NCBI GenBank assembly: GCA_964346325.1
Contig: CAYFUK010000036.1
Span: forward strand, 1-13,355
DNA: 13,355 nt
Reading direction: 5' to 3'
Origin: JAUVDZ01 sp964346325
GTDB lineage: Bacteria > Patescibacteriota > Gracilibacteria > UBA1369 > PNNO01
A model generated the notes under the pieces. That model saw only the letters and a list, made by a program, of their open reading frames with translations, ran no database searches and was not told the origin of the DNA. A program made the translations under genes and the position numbers. Below are positions 1 to 6,022 of the stretch, in pieces; within the stretch, counting starts at the first letter, position 1, and each line of letters begins with the position of its first letter.

Positions 1-1
1 A

Positions 2-52
2 TTGCTCGAAGAAACCTCAAAGAATATCATTGAAACTTTTAAAGTAAAATAA
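2..52 (+). CDS. 3' end of an unidentified gene (partial)
   Basis: A frame open from the left edge encodes 16 residues (LLEETSKNIIETFKVK) and ends at TAA 50-52, just before the nifU promoter. It reads as a short amphipathic helix and would be the C-terminus of a gene starting outside the window. The stretch is too short to assign. An Rrf2/IscR-type regulator often precedes Fe-S assembly genes, but nothing here proves that. The frame could also be open by chance. Confidence 0.35.
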   Translation: MLEETSKNIIETFKVK

Positions 53-55
53 TCA

Positions 56-84
56 TTGACTTTAAATTATATAATTCCTACTAT
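56..84 (+). promoter_or_regulatory. Sigma-70-type promoter of nifU-nifS
   Basis: TTGACT (56-61) is followed by a 17-bp spacer and TACTAT (79-84). The predicted start of transcription is near 91, giving a leader of about 24 nt before the nifU ATG at 115. The leader has no Shine-Dalgarno site. A 12-bp palindrome AATTATATAATT (65-76) lies in the spacer. Confidence 0.65.
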
Positions 85-114
85 TTAACTGGGAATGATT
101 CTTAATATTTCATA

Positions 115-744
115 ATGACAAATGGAGACGGAACAAATTGGGTCTATTCGGATATAGTGAAACAGCATTTTTTTGAACCTCAAAATATATTAAAAGGTGA
201 TCCCGAAGAATATGGTGCGGACGGTGTTGGTTATGTAGGCAGCCCCGCATGCGGTGATATGATGAAAATGTGGATAAAAGTGGATAAACTTACCGATACA
301 ATTAAAGAATGCAAATGGCAGACCTTCGGGTGTGCTTCGGCAATAGCATCAACTTCGGTTTTATCTGTTATGGTAACGGAAAACGGGGGTATGAGTCTTG
401 ACCGGGCGATGGAAATAACTCCTCGGGATATTACCGAGCGTTTATCGGGCCTTCCTGACAAAAAAATTCATTGCAGTGTTCTGGGCGATAAAGCTTTAAG
501 AGCTGCAACAAATGATTATTTTAAGAAAAGCGGACAGGAAGAAAGAATAAAAAAAGATAAAGCAAAAATAATCTGCCGCTGTATCGATGTAACTGATCAT
601 GAAATTGAAGAAGCGGTTCTGGAAGGCAAGCATACCTGGGAAGAAATGCGGAAGGCAACAAAGTGCGGCACGGGCTGCGGAGGATGCAAACCGCGAATCG
701 AAAACTTAATAAAACAATATAAACTGCAATATTTTGGAGAATAA
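115..744 (+). CDS. nifU: NifU-type Fe-S cluster scaffold (IscU domain + BFD-like [2Fe-2S] domain)
   Basis: This is the scaffold on which Fe-S clusters are built from sulfur delivered by NifS. Residues ~10-135 are an IscU/NifU-N domain with its three cluster cysteines: C46 in PACGD (with D48), C73 in FGCAS and C120 in HCSVL. Residues ~150-200 are a BFD-like domain with a C154-x-C156 pair and a C188-x2-C191 pair inside CGTGCGGC, the permanent [2Fe-2S] site seen in NifU. The C-terminal Nfu domain of classical three-domain NifU is absent, because the protein stops at 209 aa. The ATG at 115 lies about 24 nt below a good promoter. The 3' end overlaps nifS by 11 nt, which implies translational coupling and a NifU-NifS partnership. 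With no nitrogenase genes in view, a general Fe-S assembly role is likely. Confidence 0.93.
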   Translation: MTNGDGTNWVYSDIVKQHFFEPQNILKGDPEEYGADGVGYVGSPACGDMMKMWIKVDKLTDTIKECKWQTFGCASAIASTSVLSVMVTENGGMSLDRAMEITPRDITERLSGLPDKKIHCSVLGDKALRAATNDYFKKSGQEERIKKDKAKIICRCIDVTDHEIEEAVLEGKHTWEEMRKATKCGTGCGGCKPRIENLIKQYKLQYFGE

Positions 745-1909
745 TAATCATATATATTTAGATCACGCGGCAACAACGCCAATGGATCCGCGTGTATTAA
801 AAGCGATGGAACCGTATTTAAAAGATCAATTCGGGAATCCTTCTTCCATTTATCAAATTGCTCAAAATGCAAAACGAGCTTTAGATGAAGCTCGAAGTGA
901 TGTAAGTGAAATTCTGGGATGCACTCCGGAAGAAATAATCTTTACAAGCGGCGGAACCGAAAGCGATAATCTGGCAATTCTGGGAACAACACGCGCCAAT
1001 AAAAAGAAAGGAAAACATATCGTTACAACAAAAATCGAGCATCATGCTGTTTTGCATCCATGTGAATTTTTGGAAAAAGAAGGTTTTGAAGTAACTTATG
1101 TGGATGTTGAACCGAACGGAATTGTGGACGCGGAAAAAGTAAAAAAAGCTGTTCGGGACGACACAATCCTGGTTAGTGTAATTTACGCAAATAATGAAAT
1201 CGGCACAATTCAGCCAATCGGCATTATAGGAAGATTCTGCAAAAAACGTGATATACCCTTTCATACCGATGCGTGTCAAGCTGCAGGAGCACTTGATATT
1301 GATGTAAACAGACTTAAAGTTTCACTTTTAACTTTAAATGGAAGCAAAATCTACGGACCAAAGGGAGTTGGAGTTCTATATATTAAAAAAGGAATCGATA
1401 TTCGGCCTTTGATGTATGGGGGTGAGCAGGAAAGGAGAATCCGCCCCGGAACTGAAAATGTCGCAGGAATCGCAGGATTGGCGACAGCTTTAAAATTGGC
1501 TCAAAAAGAGCGTGAAAAAGAAAACAAACGTTTAATCGGGCTTCGTGATTATTTGATTAAAGAATTAAAAAAACAAATTCCCAAAGTAAAATTAAATGGC
1601 GATCAAAAATTGCGTCTGCCAAACAATGTAAATATTTCTATTCTGGATATTGAAGGTGAGGCATTATTATTAAGATTGGATATGGCGGGATTTGCAGCTT
1701 CGAGCGGAAGCGCCTGTACTTCGGGAAGTCTTGACCCTTCGCACGTTATTTTGGCGCTGGGTGAACCTTACGAAGTTGCTCATGGCAGTATAAGATTTAC
1801 TCTGGGCAAAAACACAACAAAAAAGGAACTCGACAAATTGCTTAAAGTCTTACCTAAGATAGTTAAAGATTTAAGAGCGATTTCCCCGGTAAGCTTGACA
1901 AAAGTTTAA
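734..1909 (+). CDS. nifS: Cysteine desulfurase (NifS/IscS type)
   Basis: This PLP enzyme converts cysteine to alanine plus a persulfide sulfur that it hands to the NifU scaffold encoded just upstream. At 391 aa it has full family length. Visible landmarks are the N-terminal IYLDHAATTPMDP motif, H104 (EHHAV), D179 and Q182 of the PLP pocket (HTDACQA), the PLP lysine K205 in NGSKIYGPKG, RPGTEN at 238-242, and the catalytic cysteine C328 in SSGSACTSGSLDPS, which is a group I (NifS/IscS) loop. The start is TTG at 734, inside the end of nifU. No ATG or GTG precedes the conserved motif, so the non-standard start fits tight coupling. The stop is TAA. The function is secure. Whether to call it NifS or IscS is a naming choice made from the NifU partner. 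Confidence 0.95.
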   Translation: MENNNHIYLDHAATTPMDPRVLKAMEPYLKDQFGNPSSIYQIAQNAKRALDEARSDVSEILGCTPEEIIFTSGGTESDNLAILGTTRANKKKGKHIVTTKIEHHAVLHPCEFLEKEGFEVTYVDVEPNGIVDAEKVKKAVRDDTILVSVIYANNEIGTIQPIGIIGRFCKKRDIPFHTDACQAAGALDIDVNRLKVSLLTLNGSKIYGPKGVGVLYIKKGIDIRPLMYGGEQERRIRPGTENVAGIAGLATALKLAQKEREKENKRLIGLRDYLIKELKKQIPKVKLNGDQKLRLPNNVNISILDIEGEALLLRLDMAGFAASSGSACTSGSLDPSHVILALGEPYEVAHGSIRFTLGKNTTKKELDKLLKVLPKIVKDLRAISPVSLTKV

Positions 1910-1922
1910 AAGTGAGTATCAT
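1895..1922 (+). promoter_or_regulatory. Internal promoter before the HAD-like gene
   Basis: TTGACA (1895-1900), a 16-bp spacer and TATCAT (1917-1922) lie across the nifS stop codon. Transcription would start near 1929-1930, about 20 nt before the ATG at 1949. This supports that ATG over the upstream TTG at 1931 and means the gene can be expressed apart from nifUS. Confidence 0.55.
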
Positions 1923-1948
1923 AAAGAGCCTTGCTTAACTTTACAATT

Positions 1949-2809
1949 ATGGAAACTCAAAACAACAATGCTGAAAGATCCGATTCTCCTACTGTTTTGG
2001 CTGCAAAACAGGTGATAGATACGATTTTCGATCAATACGAGAACCCACGTTTAACAAGTGCGAAAATAATTGATGCTGACTCTGAAGATTTTAGCGCATT
2101 GATTGAGTCGTTAATGTCGGATCCGGCAAAACCGATACTTTTTATAACTAATCAACGTGTTCCGAAAACAATTGAAAGCAAACCCGATTTAATAAGAATT
2201 CTTAAATTTCCGAATGTGAGAATAGTAAGAACAACAAATTTTGTTGCCGAAGCTGTTGATATATTTGATAGAGGGCGTTATGAAGCCGATTCCGCTATTA
2301 AAAATACATCTATGGAAAGTTTAAGAAGCAGAATTCGCCATGATCTTTCTCATGCATTAAATGGCAGCAATGTTTATGACAAAGATGAACTGATCAAAAA
2401 AGCCAGAATGGAATTGGGATTGGATGGCGATGATGAAAAAATTGTTAAACAGATCATGAATACGGAAATTGCCGTTGAACCTGAAACATTTACAGAAATT
2501 AACGGTGTGTTTGTTGATTGGGCAGGCACCTTATTGGATGAAAATTATAAATTTAATGAGGAATTATTCGGAAAAGCTCAAAAAAAGGCAAAAGATATGG
2601 GTATGCCGATTATTATATGGACCGGAGGCGAAGTAACCGCTGTTTATGATTATCTGGGAATGCAGTTTAAAGATGCCCCTCTTGATATTCATGTTTGCAA
2701 TAAAGCGGACTGCGGAGGATTAAAAATCAAACATGCAATTGATGACCTGCCAAAAAATGAACTTGAGCAAAGATATAAATTTAAAATCGATGAATTGGAG
2801 AAAGTATAA
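1949..2809 (+). CDS. Protein with degenerate HAD-type domain and unknown N-terminal domain
   Basis: This is a 286-aa protein from ATG 1949; a TTG at 1931 would add six residues but sits at the predicted transcript start. The C-terminal ~100 residues look like a capless HAD phosphatase domain. A strand ends in DWAGT (D190-T194) as motif I, a strand ends in WTGG (T225) as motif II, and a lysine region plus the DD of AIDDLP (265-266) match motifs III/IV. The second motif I acid is Ala, as in phosphonoacetaldehyde hydrolase, so ordinary DxD phosphatase chemistry may be altered or lost. The N-terminal ~180 residues look alpha/beta (PILFITNQRVP, VRIVRTTNFV) then helical, and I do not recognise them. 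The gene follows nifS in the same direction, so a link to Fe-S assembly is possible but only positional. Confidence 0.75.
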   Translation: METQNNNAERSDSPTVLAAKQVIDTIFDQYENPRLTSAKIIDADSEDFSALIESLMSDPAKPILFITNQRVPKTIESKPDLIRILKFPNVRIVRTTNFVAEAVDIFDRGRYEADSAIKNTSMESLRSRIRHDLSHALNGSNVYDKDELIKKARMELGLDGDDEKIVKQIMNTEIAVEPETFTEINGVFVDWAGTLLDENYKFNEELFGKAQKKAKDMGMPIIIWTGGEVTAVYDYLGMQFKDAPLDIHVCNKADCGGLKIKHAIDDLPKNELEQRYKFKIDELEKV

Positions 2810-2830
2810 TAAAAATCATGGTTCGAAATT

Positions 2831-2844
2831 CCGGCCCGGGCCGG
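2831..2844. repeat. GC-only perfect palindrome between convergent units
   Basis: CCGGCCCGGGCCGG is a 14-bp perfect palindrome in an otherwise AT-rich gap. With flanking TT and GA it can fold as a 7-bp stem with a CCGG loop. It sits where the nifU-nifS-HAD unit (plus) and the tRNA-Leu unit (minus) run toward each other. No clear T-tract follows on either strand, so a classical intrinsic terminator is not shown. A bidirectional stop or a protein-binding site is possible. Confidence 0.5.
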
Positions 2845-2899
2845 GAAAGCCGATTAATTGTAAAAATCGCGCAAATGTCAAATCTTTAGCTTAACGCCT

Positions 2900-2988
2900 T
2901 GGTGCCGCGGGAGGGAATCGAACCCTCACATGGTATTACCCATACAGGATTTTAAGTCCTGCGCGTCTACCAATTCCGCCACCGCGGC
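2900..2988 (-). tRNA. trnL: tRNA-Leu(UAA), CCA encoded
   Basis: Read on the minus strand, GCCGCGG (2982-2988) pairs with CCGCGGC (2904-2910) as the 7-bp acceptor stem. These are followed by discriminator A and an encoded CCA (2900-2902). The anticodon stem CAGGA/TCCTG encloses the loop CTTAAAA with anticodon TAA (2952-2954). The D-arm carries TGGCGGAATTGGTAGACGC, typical of leucine tRNAs. A long variable arm, as expected for class II tRNAs, precedes a GGGTTCGATTCCC T-arm. It lies 52 bp downstream of the ferritin gene on the same strand and may share its transcript, since I see no promoter of its own. Confidence 0.97.
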
Positions 2989-2995
2989 AAATTCA

Positions 2996-3019
2996 GGCAC
3001 GTATCCATTTAAGCGTGCC
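2996..3019 (-). other. Hairpin between ferritin and tRNA-Leu
   Basis: GGCACG (2996-3001) and CGTGCC (3014-3019) form a 6-bp perfect stem with a 12-nt loop, just after the ferritin stop codon. There is no T-run after it on the minus strand, so it is a weak terminator candidate. It could instead mark a processing point for a ferritin-tRNA transcript. Confidence 0.35.
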
Positions 3020-3040
3020 CGGCTTAAAATTTCAATAGAA

Positions 3041-3556
3041 TTATTCCGCGTCTCCGCCGGTTTCATCTACAAACTTGCGCGTAGCAAGCTCTTTATCGAG
3101 CATGTAGAGCCCCTGACCTTTTTCACCCATTATTTCAAGTTTATCAATTATTTCCTGAGCCGCGGCTTCTTCTTCAACCTGTTCATCAATAAACCATTTT
3201 AGCATTGACTGTGTTGCATAATCTTTTTCGTCCGTTGCCAGTGTATATAAATCGTTTATTAACGCCGTAACTTTTTGTTCATGCTCCAAAACCACCTTTA
3301 TAACAGCAACAGGAGAATCAAATTCGGTTTTCGGTTTTTCAATGGCTTCAAGTTTCACATCACCTCCCCTTTCATATATGTACCTGTAAAATTTCATTGC
3401 ATGGGTTAATTCTTCCTGCGCCTGAATCTTCATCCAGTTACCGAATCCTCCAAAACCTTTGCCGTCAAAATATGCCGCCATTGCCAAATATAAATAAGAT
3501 GAATAAATTTCGGCATTTATCTGTGCGTTTATCGCGTCCTGTATTTTTTGATTCAT
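3041..3556 (-). CDS. ftnA: Ferritin (bacterial non-heme, FtnA type)
   Basis: This cytoplasmic iron-storage protein should assemble as a 24-mer and oxidise Fe(II) at a di-iron centre. At 171 aa it has the usual length. The four-helix bundle carries the full ferroxidase set in FtnA-like positions: E16 (NAEIYSS), E49 and H52 in EELTH, E93 in EHEQ, and Q126 and E129 in EQVEEE. The C-terminal LYMLDKELA segment matches the short fifth helix. There is no bacterioferritin heme methionine pattern and no Dps-type length. The ATG at 3556 lies about 24 nt below a TATAAT promoter and lacks an SD site. The gene stands alone apart from the downstream tRNA, and it is divergent from an unknown 156-aa gene with which it shares a dyad-rich control region. 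Confidence 0.95.
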   Translation of the reverse strand: MNQKIQDAINAQINAEIYSSYLYLAMAAYFDGKGFGGFGNWMKIQAQEELTHAMKFYRYIYERGGDVKLEAIEKPKTEFDSPVAVIKVVLEHEQKVTALINDLYTLATDEKDYATQSMLKWFIDEQVEEEAAAQEIIDKLEIMGEKGQGLYMLDKELATRKFVDETGGDAE

Positions 3557-3586
3557 ATTGAAATTTTGTTAAATTATTTGTTGATC

Positions 3587-3614
3587 ATTATAAATCAATT
3601 GACAATTAAATCAA
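3587..3614 (-). promoter_or_regulatory. Ferritin promoter
   Basis: On the minus strand TTGATT (3609-3614), a 16-bp spacer and TATAAT (3587-3592) give a start near 3580, about 24 nt before the ferritin ATG. The inverted repeat TTGAT-N8-ATCAA (3581-3598) covers the -10 box, and TTGA-N8-TCAA (3599-3614) covers the -35 box. They look like operator dyads; the regulator is unknown. Confidence 0.6.
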
Positions 3615-3632
3615 TATAATAAAGAATATAAT
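3599..3632 (+). promoter_or_regulatory. Probable promoter of the 156-aa gene
   Basis: TTGACA (3599-3604) is present with two perfect TATAAT boxes (3615-3620 and 3627-3632). Their spacers from it, 10 and 22 bp, are both off-optimum, and AAGAAT at the 17-bp position is a weaker option. The box at 3627-3632 would give a leader of about 12 nt. The region overlaps the ferritin promoter on the other strand. Confidence 0.4.
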
Positions 3633-3650
3633 CCTTTAAAATTTTTTATA

Positions 3651-4121
3651 ATGAAAACTCCCGAGACTCAAAAAACTTACCAACCTGAACACGTAAACAC
3701 AAAAAAGATAGAATTTGAAGGTAGCTCTTATCCTCTTGAATCTGTTGATTATTTAAGAGATAAATTAAGAAAAAAGTACACGAAATTTTTAAAAAAGCTT
3801 GAACGCCGAAAAAAAGTAACTTTAACCGGGAGAGTTGAAGAATGCCGGGATTTTTTTGTTAATGAATTCATCTATGACATGGCAATGTATATTGCGGAAT
3901 GTTCAGAGAAAGGAGAATCTTTATGCTGCGAGGATATTGCCCGGGAGTTCGGTGTGGATGATATTAAATTCATCCACAATAAACTTCCCTTTTTAAGAAA
4001 AATCTTTGAGCTGATAGGCTTGCAACTTCAAACAACTTTTTCCGACAAAGTTACAACCGCCGCACCAAAAGCCAAAATAAAAAGTATGAAAATACCTGTA
4101 CACAAACTTTCTAAGAAATAG
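3651..4121 (+). CDS. Unknown 156-aa basic protein with possible helix-turn-helix
   Basis: I do not recognise a family. The protein begins with a polar tail, then a very basic helical stretch (residues ~37-56, including KKLERRKK), then a helical core. Residues ~92-120 (CEDIAREFGVDDIKFIHNKL) have the spacing of a helix-turn-helix or winged-helix segment. The C-terminus is a Lys/Ala/Pro tail ending HKLSKK. This composition suits nucleic-acid binding, which is inference. It is divergent from ferritin, so it could be a local regulator or simply a neighbour. Its 3' end overlaps the convergent lipoprotein gene by 11 bp. The ATG at 3651 has no SD site. Confidence 0.75.
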   Translation: MKTPETQKTYQPEHVNTKKIEFEGSSYPLESVDYLRDKLRKKYTKFLKKLERRKKVTLTGRVEECRDFFVNEFIYDMAMYIAECSEKGESLCCEDIAREFGVDDIKFIHNKLPFLRKIFELIGLQLQTTFSDKVTTAAPKAKIKSMKIPVHKLSKK

Positions 4122-4488
4122 GCTCACCATCGCATGTGATTTCGTCTGCGCTAATTTGAATTTCGGTAAATTTCTCATCGGAATCGGGCCTTTTTGACTC
4201 CCCTTCCGTTTCAATAACCGTACCTTTAAATCCAAATTCACCGTTACAAACAGGTAGAGTTTTAGTATAAACAACAAGCTGATCTCCATTATCAAAATCA
4301 ACATAAGCGATATAAGGATAATCAGGTTTTATGTCAATCATATGCTGCCATACCTGATCTGAAAGTTTTCCCGAAAGTTCAACCGTTTCCCCTGCTTCAA
4401 GATTCAGTTTTTCGTTTGGAACGGGCTCGCCGGAACAACCGCTTAATACTAAAACAAGAATTGCCGGAAGTAATAATAGCTTTTTCAT
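4111..4488 (-). CDS. Small secreted lipoprotein, function unknown
   Basis: The 125-aa product starts with a lipoprotein signal peptide: MKK, a hydrophobic core (LLLLPAILVLVL) and the lipobox LSGC with the modified cysteine at C18. The mature part (~107 aa) is acidic and probably all-beta, with alternating strands such as VELSGKL, YIAYVDF, DQLVVYTK and FGFKGTVIETEG. That is reminiscent of a small OB-like barrel, though I cannot assign a family. Two further cysteines, C81 and C119, could form a disulfide outside the cytoplasm. The ATG at 4488 lies about 20 nt below a good promoter. It is convergent with, and overlaps by 11 bp, the 156-aa gene. Confidence 0.85.
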   Translation of the reverse strand: MKKLLLLPAILVLVLSGCSGEPVPNEKLNLEAGETVELSGKLSDQVWQHMIDIKPDYPYIAYVDFDNGDQLVVYTKTLPVCNGEFGFKGTVIETEGESKRPDSDEKFTEIQISADEITCDGEPIS

Positions 4489-4514
4489 TTTTCGATATTT
4501 TAAATGACTTCTTA

Positions 4515-4543
4515 ATAATATATAATCTTTGTATGGAATTCAA
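4515..4543 (-). promoter_or_regulatory. Promoter of the lipoprotein gene
   Basis: On the minus strand TTGAAT (4538-4543), a 17-bp spacer and TATTAT (4515-4520) place the start near 4508, about 20 nt before the ATG at 4488. This is the same short-leader pattern as at nifU and ferritin. Confidence 0.55.
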
Positions 4544-4585
4544 CAAAGTTACAAAAGAACGGATATTGCAACAGAGCTAAAAACA

Positions 4586-4604
4586 GGCAAACACCCTTAT
4601 TGCC
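4586..4604. repeat. Small dyad upstream of pcm
   Basis: GGCAA (4586-4590) and TTGCC (4600-4604) form a 5-9-5 inverted repeat about 24 bp before the pcm start. It could be an operator. A TACACT box follows (4610-4615), but I cannot find a convincing -35 for pcm. It may be chance. Confidence 0.25.
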
Positions 4605-4627
4605 ACGGTTACACTAAAAGATTTTAA

Positions 4628-5254
4628 ATGAATAAAAGTAAACGAAAATTAATAAATCTATGGAAAGAGCATTTTGATTTCGATGACCGGCTTATCGAAG
4701 CTTTTATAAAAGTAAAACGTGAAGATTTTATAGACGGTAAATTGAGTGGTGTCGCATATGAAGACGCTGCCCTTCCCATTGCTGAAGGCCAGACCATTTC
4801 GCAGCCAACAACTGTTATGATTATGCTTGATCTGCTCGATATACGCGAAGATGATACTATTCTGGAAATAGGATGCGGTTCAGGATACAATGCCGCATTA
4901 ATGGCGGAAGTTGCTATAAAGGGTAAAGTAATTTCAACGGATATTGTTAAACTTCTTGCTAAAAGAGCAAAAATAAAACTCGAAAATTACAAAAATGTTG
5001 AAGTCTACCCGATTGACGGATTCAAATATGCACAAAAAGACGGCCCTTTTGATAAAATAATAGTAACAGCGGCAATCAAACAAATTCCTGATTTTCTTAA
5101 AGAAAAATTGAATGAAGGCGGCATTATTTTAGCCCCTGTCGGCAATATTTTTTCACAGCAGATGATTGTAATGCGCAAAACCAAAGGCAAAATCGAAACC
5201 GAAAAACACGGAGCTTTTATGTTTGTACCTGTTACAGGTGAATACGGATTTTAG
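4628..5254 (+). CDS. pcm: Protein-L-isoaspartate O-methyltransferase
   Basis: This repair enzyme methylates isoaspartyl residues in damaged proteins using S-adenosylmethionine. The 208-aa length is typical. Visible motifs, in order, are the family-specific GQTISQP (residues 54-60), the SAM-binding motif I EIGCGSGYNAA (80-90), D105 at the end of the next strand, the DGF at 130-132, FDKIIVTAA (141-149), LNEGGIILAPVG (161-172) and the C-terminal VPVTGEYGF. The ATG at 4628 has no SD site. The gene is divergent from the lipoprotein gene and convergent with the 103-aa gene, with the two stop codons overlapping (4 bp). Confidence 0.95.
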   Translation: MNKSKRKLINLWKEHFDFDDRLIEAFIKVKREDFIDGKLSGVAYEDAALPIAEGQTISQPTTVMIMLDLLDIREDDTILEIGCGSGYNAALMAEVAIKGKVISTDIVKLLAKRAKIKLENYKNVEVYPIDGFKYAQKDGPFDKIIVTAAIKQIPDFLKEKLNEGGIILAPVGNIFSQQMIVMRKTKGKIETEKHGAFMFVPVTGEYGF

Positions 5255-5562
5255 AAACGAATTATTCGGTGTTTCTTTTTATCACTTGCTTCCATAACTC
5301 TTTCAACTGACGATCTTATAAGATTTATCAAATCGTCTTCATTAAAATATTCGTAATTACCAAAATCTTCCCGCAGAATTTCATCAATTGCTGCGTGCCT
5401 TTCTTCTTCATCTAAATCTGCAATTTTATCCTGAACAAACCGTATTATATTTGCAACAGACCATTTATCCAAAAGATCCGCTCTTACTGATCTTTCAAAG
5501 CCTGCATCTTTGAGCTTTAATGCTGCATCCAATATTTTGCTTTCTAATGATGAATTTGACAT
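5251..5562 (-). CDS. Unknown 103-aa acidic helical protein
   Basis: I do not recognise this protein. It is predicted to be mostly helical and acidic in the middle (DLDEEERHAAIDEILREDFG), with a basic tail (SDKKKHRIIRF). It has no signal peptide, membrane segment or cysteine. It may be a small adaptor or DNA-associated protein, but nothing supports a specific role. The gene is real by several signs: a strong own promoter, an ATG start about 27 nt below it, coding-like composition, and a tight 4-bp stop overlap with pcm. It is divergent from the Smr gene, with overlapping -35 boxes. Confidence 0.75.
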   Translation of the reverse strand: MSNSSLESKILDAALKLKDAGFERSVRADLLDKWSVANIIRFVQDKIADLDEEERHAAIDEILREDFGNYEYFNEDDLINLIRSSVERVMEASDKKKHRIIRF

Positions 5563-5595
5563 ATTATTATGATTATTTTTTCGAAATGGTTAAAA

Positions 5596-5623
5596 ATTTT
5601 ACATTTTTTTTAAAATTTGTCAA
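5596..5623 (-). promoter_or_regulatory. Promoter of the 103-aa gene
   Basis: On the minus strand a consensus TTGACA (5618-5623), a 16-bp spacer and TAAAAT (5596-5601) give a start near 5590, about 27 nt before the ATG at 5562. The -35 box overlaps the candidate -35 (TTGTCA, 5617-5622) of the divergent Smr gene, so the two promoters may compete for polymerase. Confidence 0.65.
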
Positions 5624-5647
5624 TAGTTTTAATTGATATGTTATAAT
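5617..5647 (+). promoter_or_regulatory. Extended -10 promoter of the Smr gene
   Basis: TGTTATAAT at 5639-5647 is an extended -10 (TGnTATAAT). TTGTCA (5617-5622) is a possible -35 with a long 19-bp spacer, which an extended -10 can tolerate. Transcription would begin near 5654. That is downstream of the TTG at 5633, so the TTG at 5675 becomes the likely start codon, about 21 nt into the transcript. Confidence 0.6.
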
Positions 5648-5674
5648 CAAAATATAAATTCTAAACATCAAAGA

Positions 5675-6022
5675 TTGAAAAAACGCAAAAAACAACCAAA
5701 GCAAAAACTAAATAAATTCGATAACCTTAGCAAACCGCAGGAAGAGTTTGATTTTCATGATCGCGGAATTTTAACTGAGCACGATATAAAAAAACTTGCG
5801 GATGAATTTTTGGATGAATGCCGAGACCGAAAACTTGGCAAAGTTTTGTTTATTACGGGTAAAGGGCTGCATTCAAGGCAGGGTATGCCGGTTATTAAAC
5901 CTTTTCTTAAAAAATATCTGCTTGCAAAACCGTTTGTTGAGCGCGTTTATGAAGGCAGACGCGACCGAGGCGGAAGCGGCACTCTGGAAGTAATTCTTGA
6001 TTTTAATTATGACCAAATATAA
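5675..6022 (+). CDS. Small standalone Smr-domain protein
   Basis: The protein is essentially a single Smr domain (the MutS2 C-terminal fold), related to nucleases acting on DNA or RNA. Landmarks are FDFHDRGIL, replacing the usual DLHG(L) motif, a helix with DEFLDECRDRKLGKVLFI, the signature TGKGLHS (matching HGKGxHS of small Smr proteins), and the closing GGSGTLEVIL strand. The N-terminus is a basic tail (KKRKKQPKQK). There is no ATG in frame. I chose TTG 5675 (115 aa) because the other TTG, at 5633, lies upstream of the predicted transcript start; that start would give 129 aa. The DxH motif reads DFHDRG, so its spacing is unusual. It overlaps the DUF1624 gene by 14 nt and probably shares a transcript. 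Confidence 0.85.
   Translation: MKKRKKQPKQKLNKFDNLSKPQEEFDFHDRGILTEHDIKKLADEFLDECRDRKLGKVLFITGKGLHSRQGMPVIKPFLKKYLLAKPFVERVYEGRRDRGGSGTLEVILDFNYDQI

Noticed and set aside
881..1279. Long open frame antisense to nifS
   Set aside because: It lies wholly within the well-supported nifS gene, and its Cys/Phe-rich translation looks like a shadow frame.
1931..1948. TTG 1931 as start of the HAD-like gene
   Set aside because: It coincides with the predicted transcript start, whereas ATG 1949 has a normal short leader.
2820..2850. T-arm-like GGTTCGAA followed by GC-rich bases, suggesting a second tRNA or tRNA fragment
   Set aside because: The flanking bases do not form a 5-bp T-stem and no anticodon or D-arm is found upstream at tRNA spacing.
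2930..3202. Open frame of 90 codons on the plus strand
   Set aside because: It runs through the tRNA-Leu gene and the 3' part of the ferritin gene on the other strand, and its protein has no coherent features.
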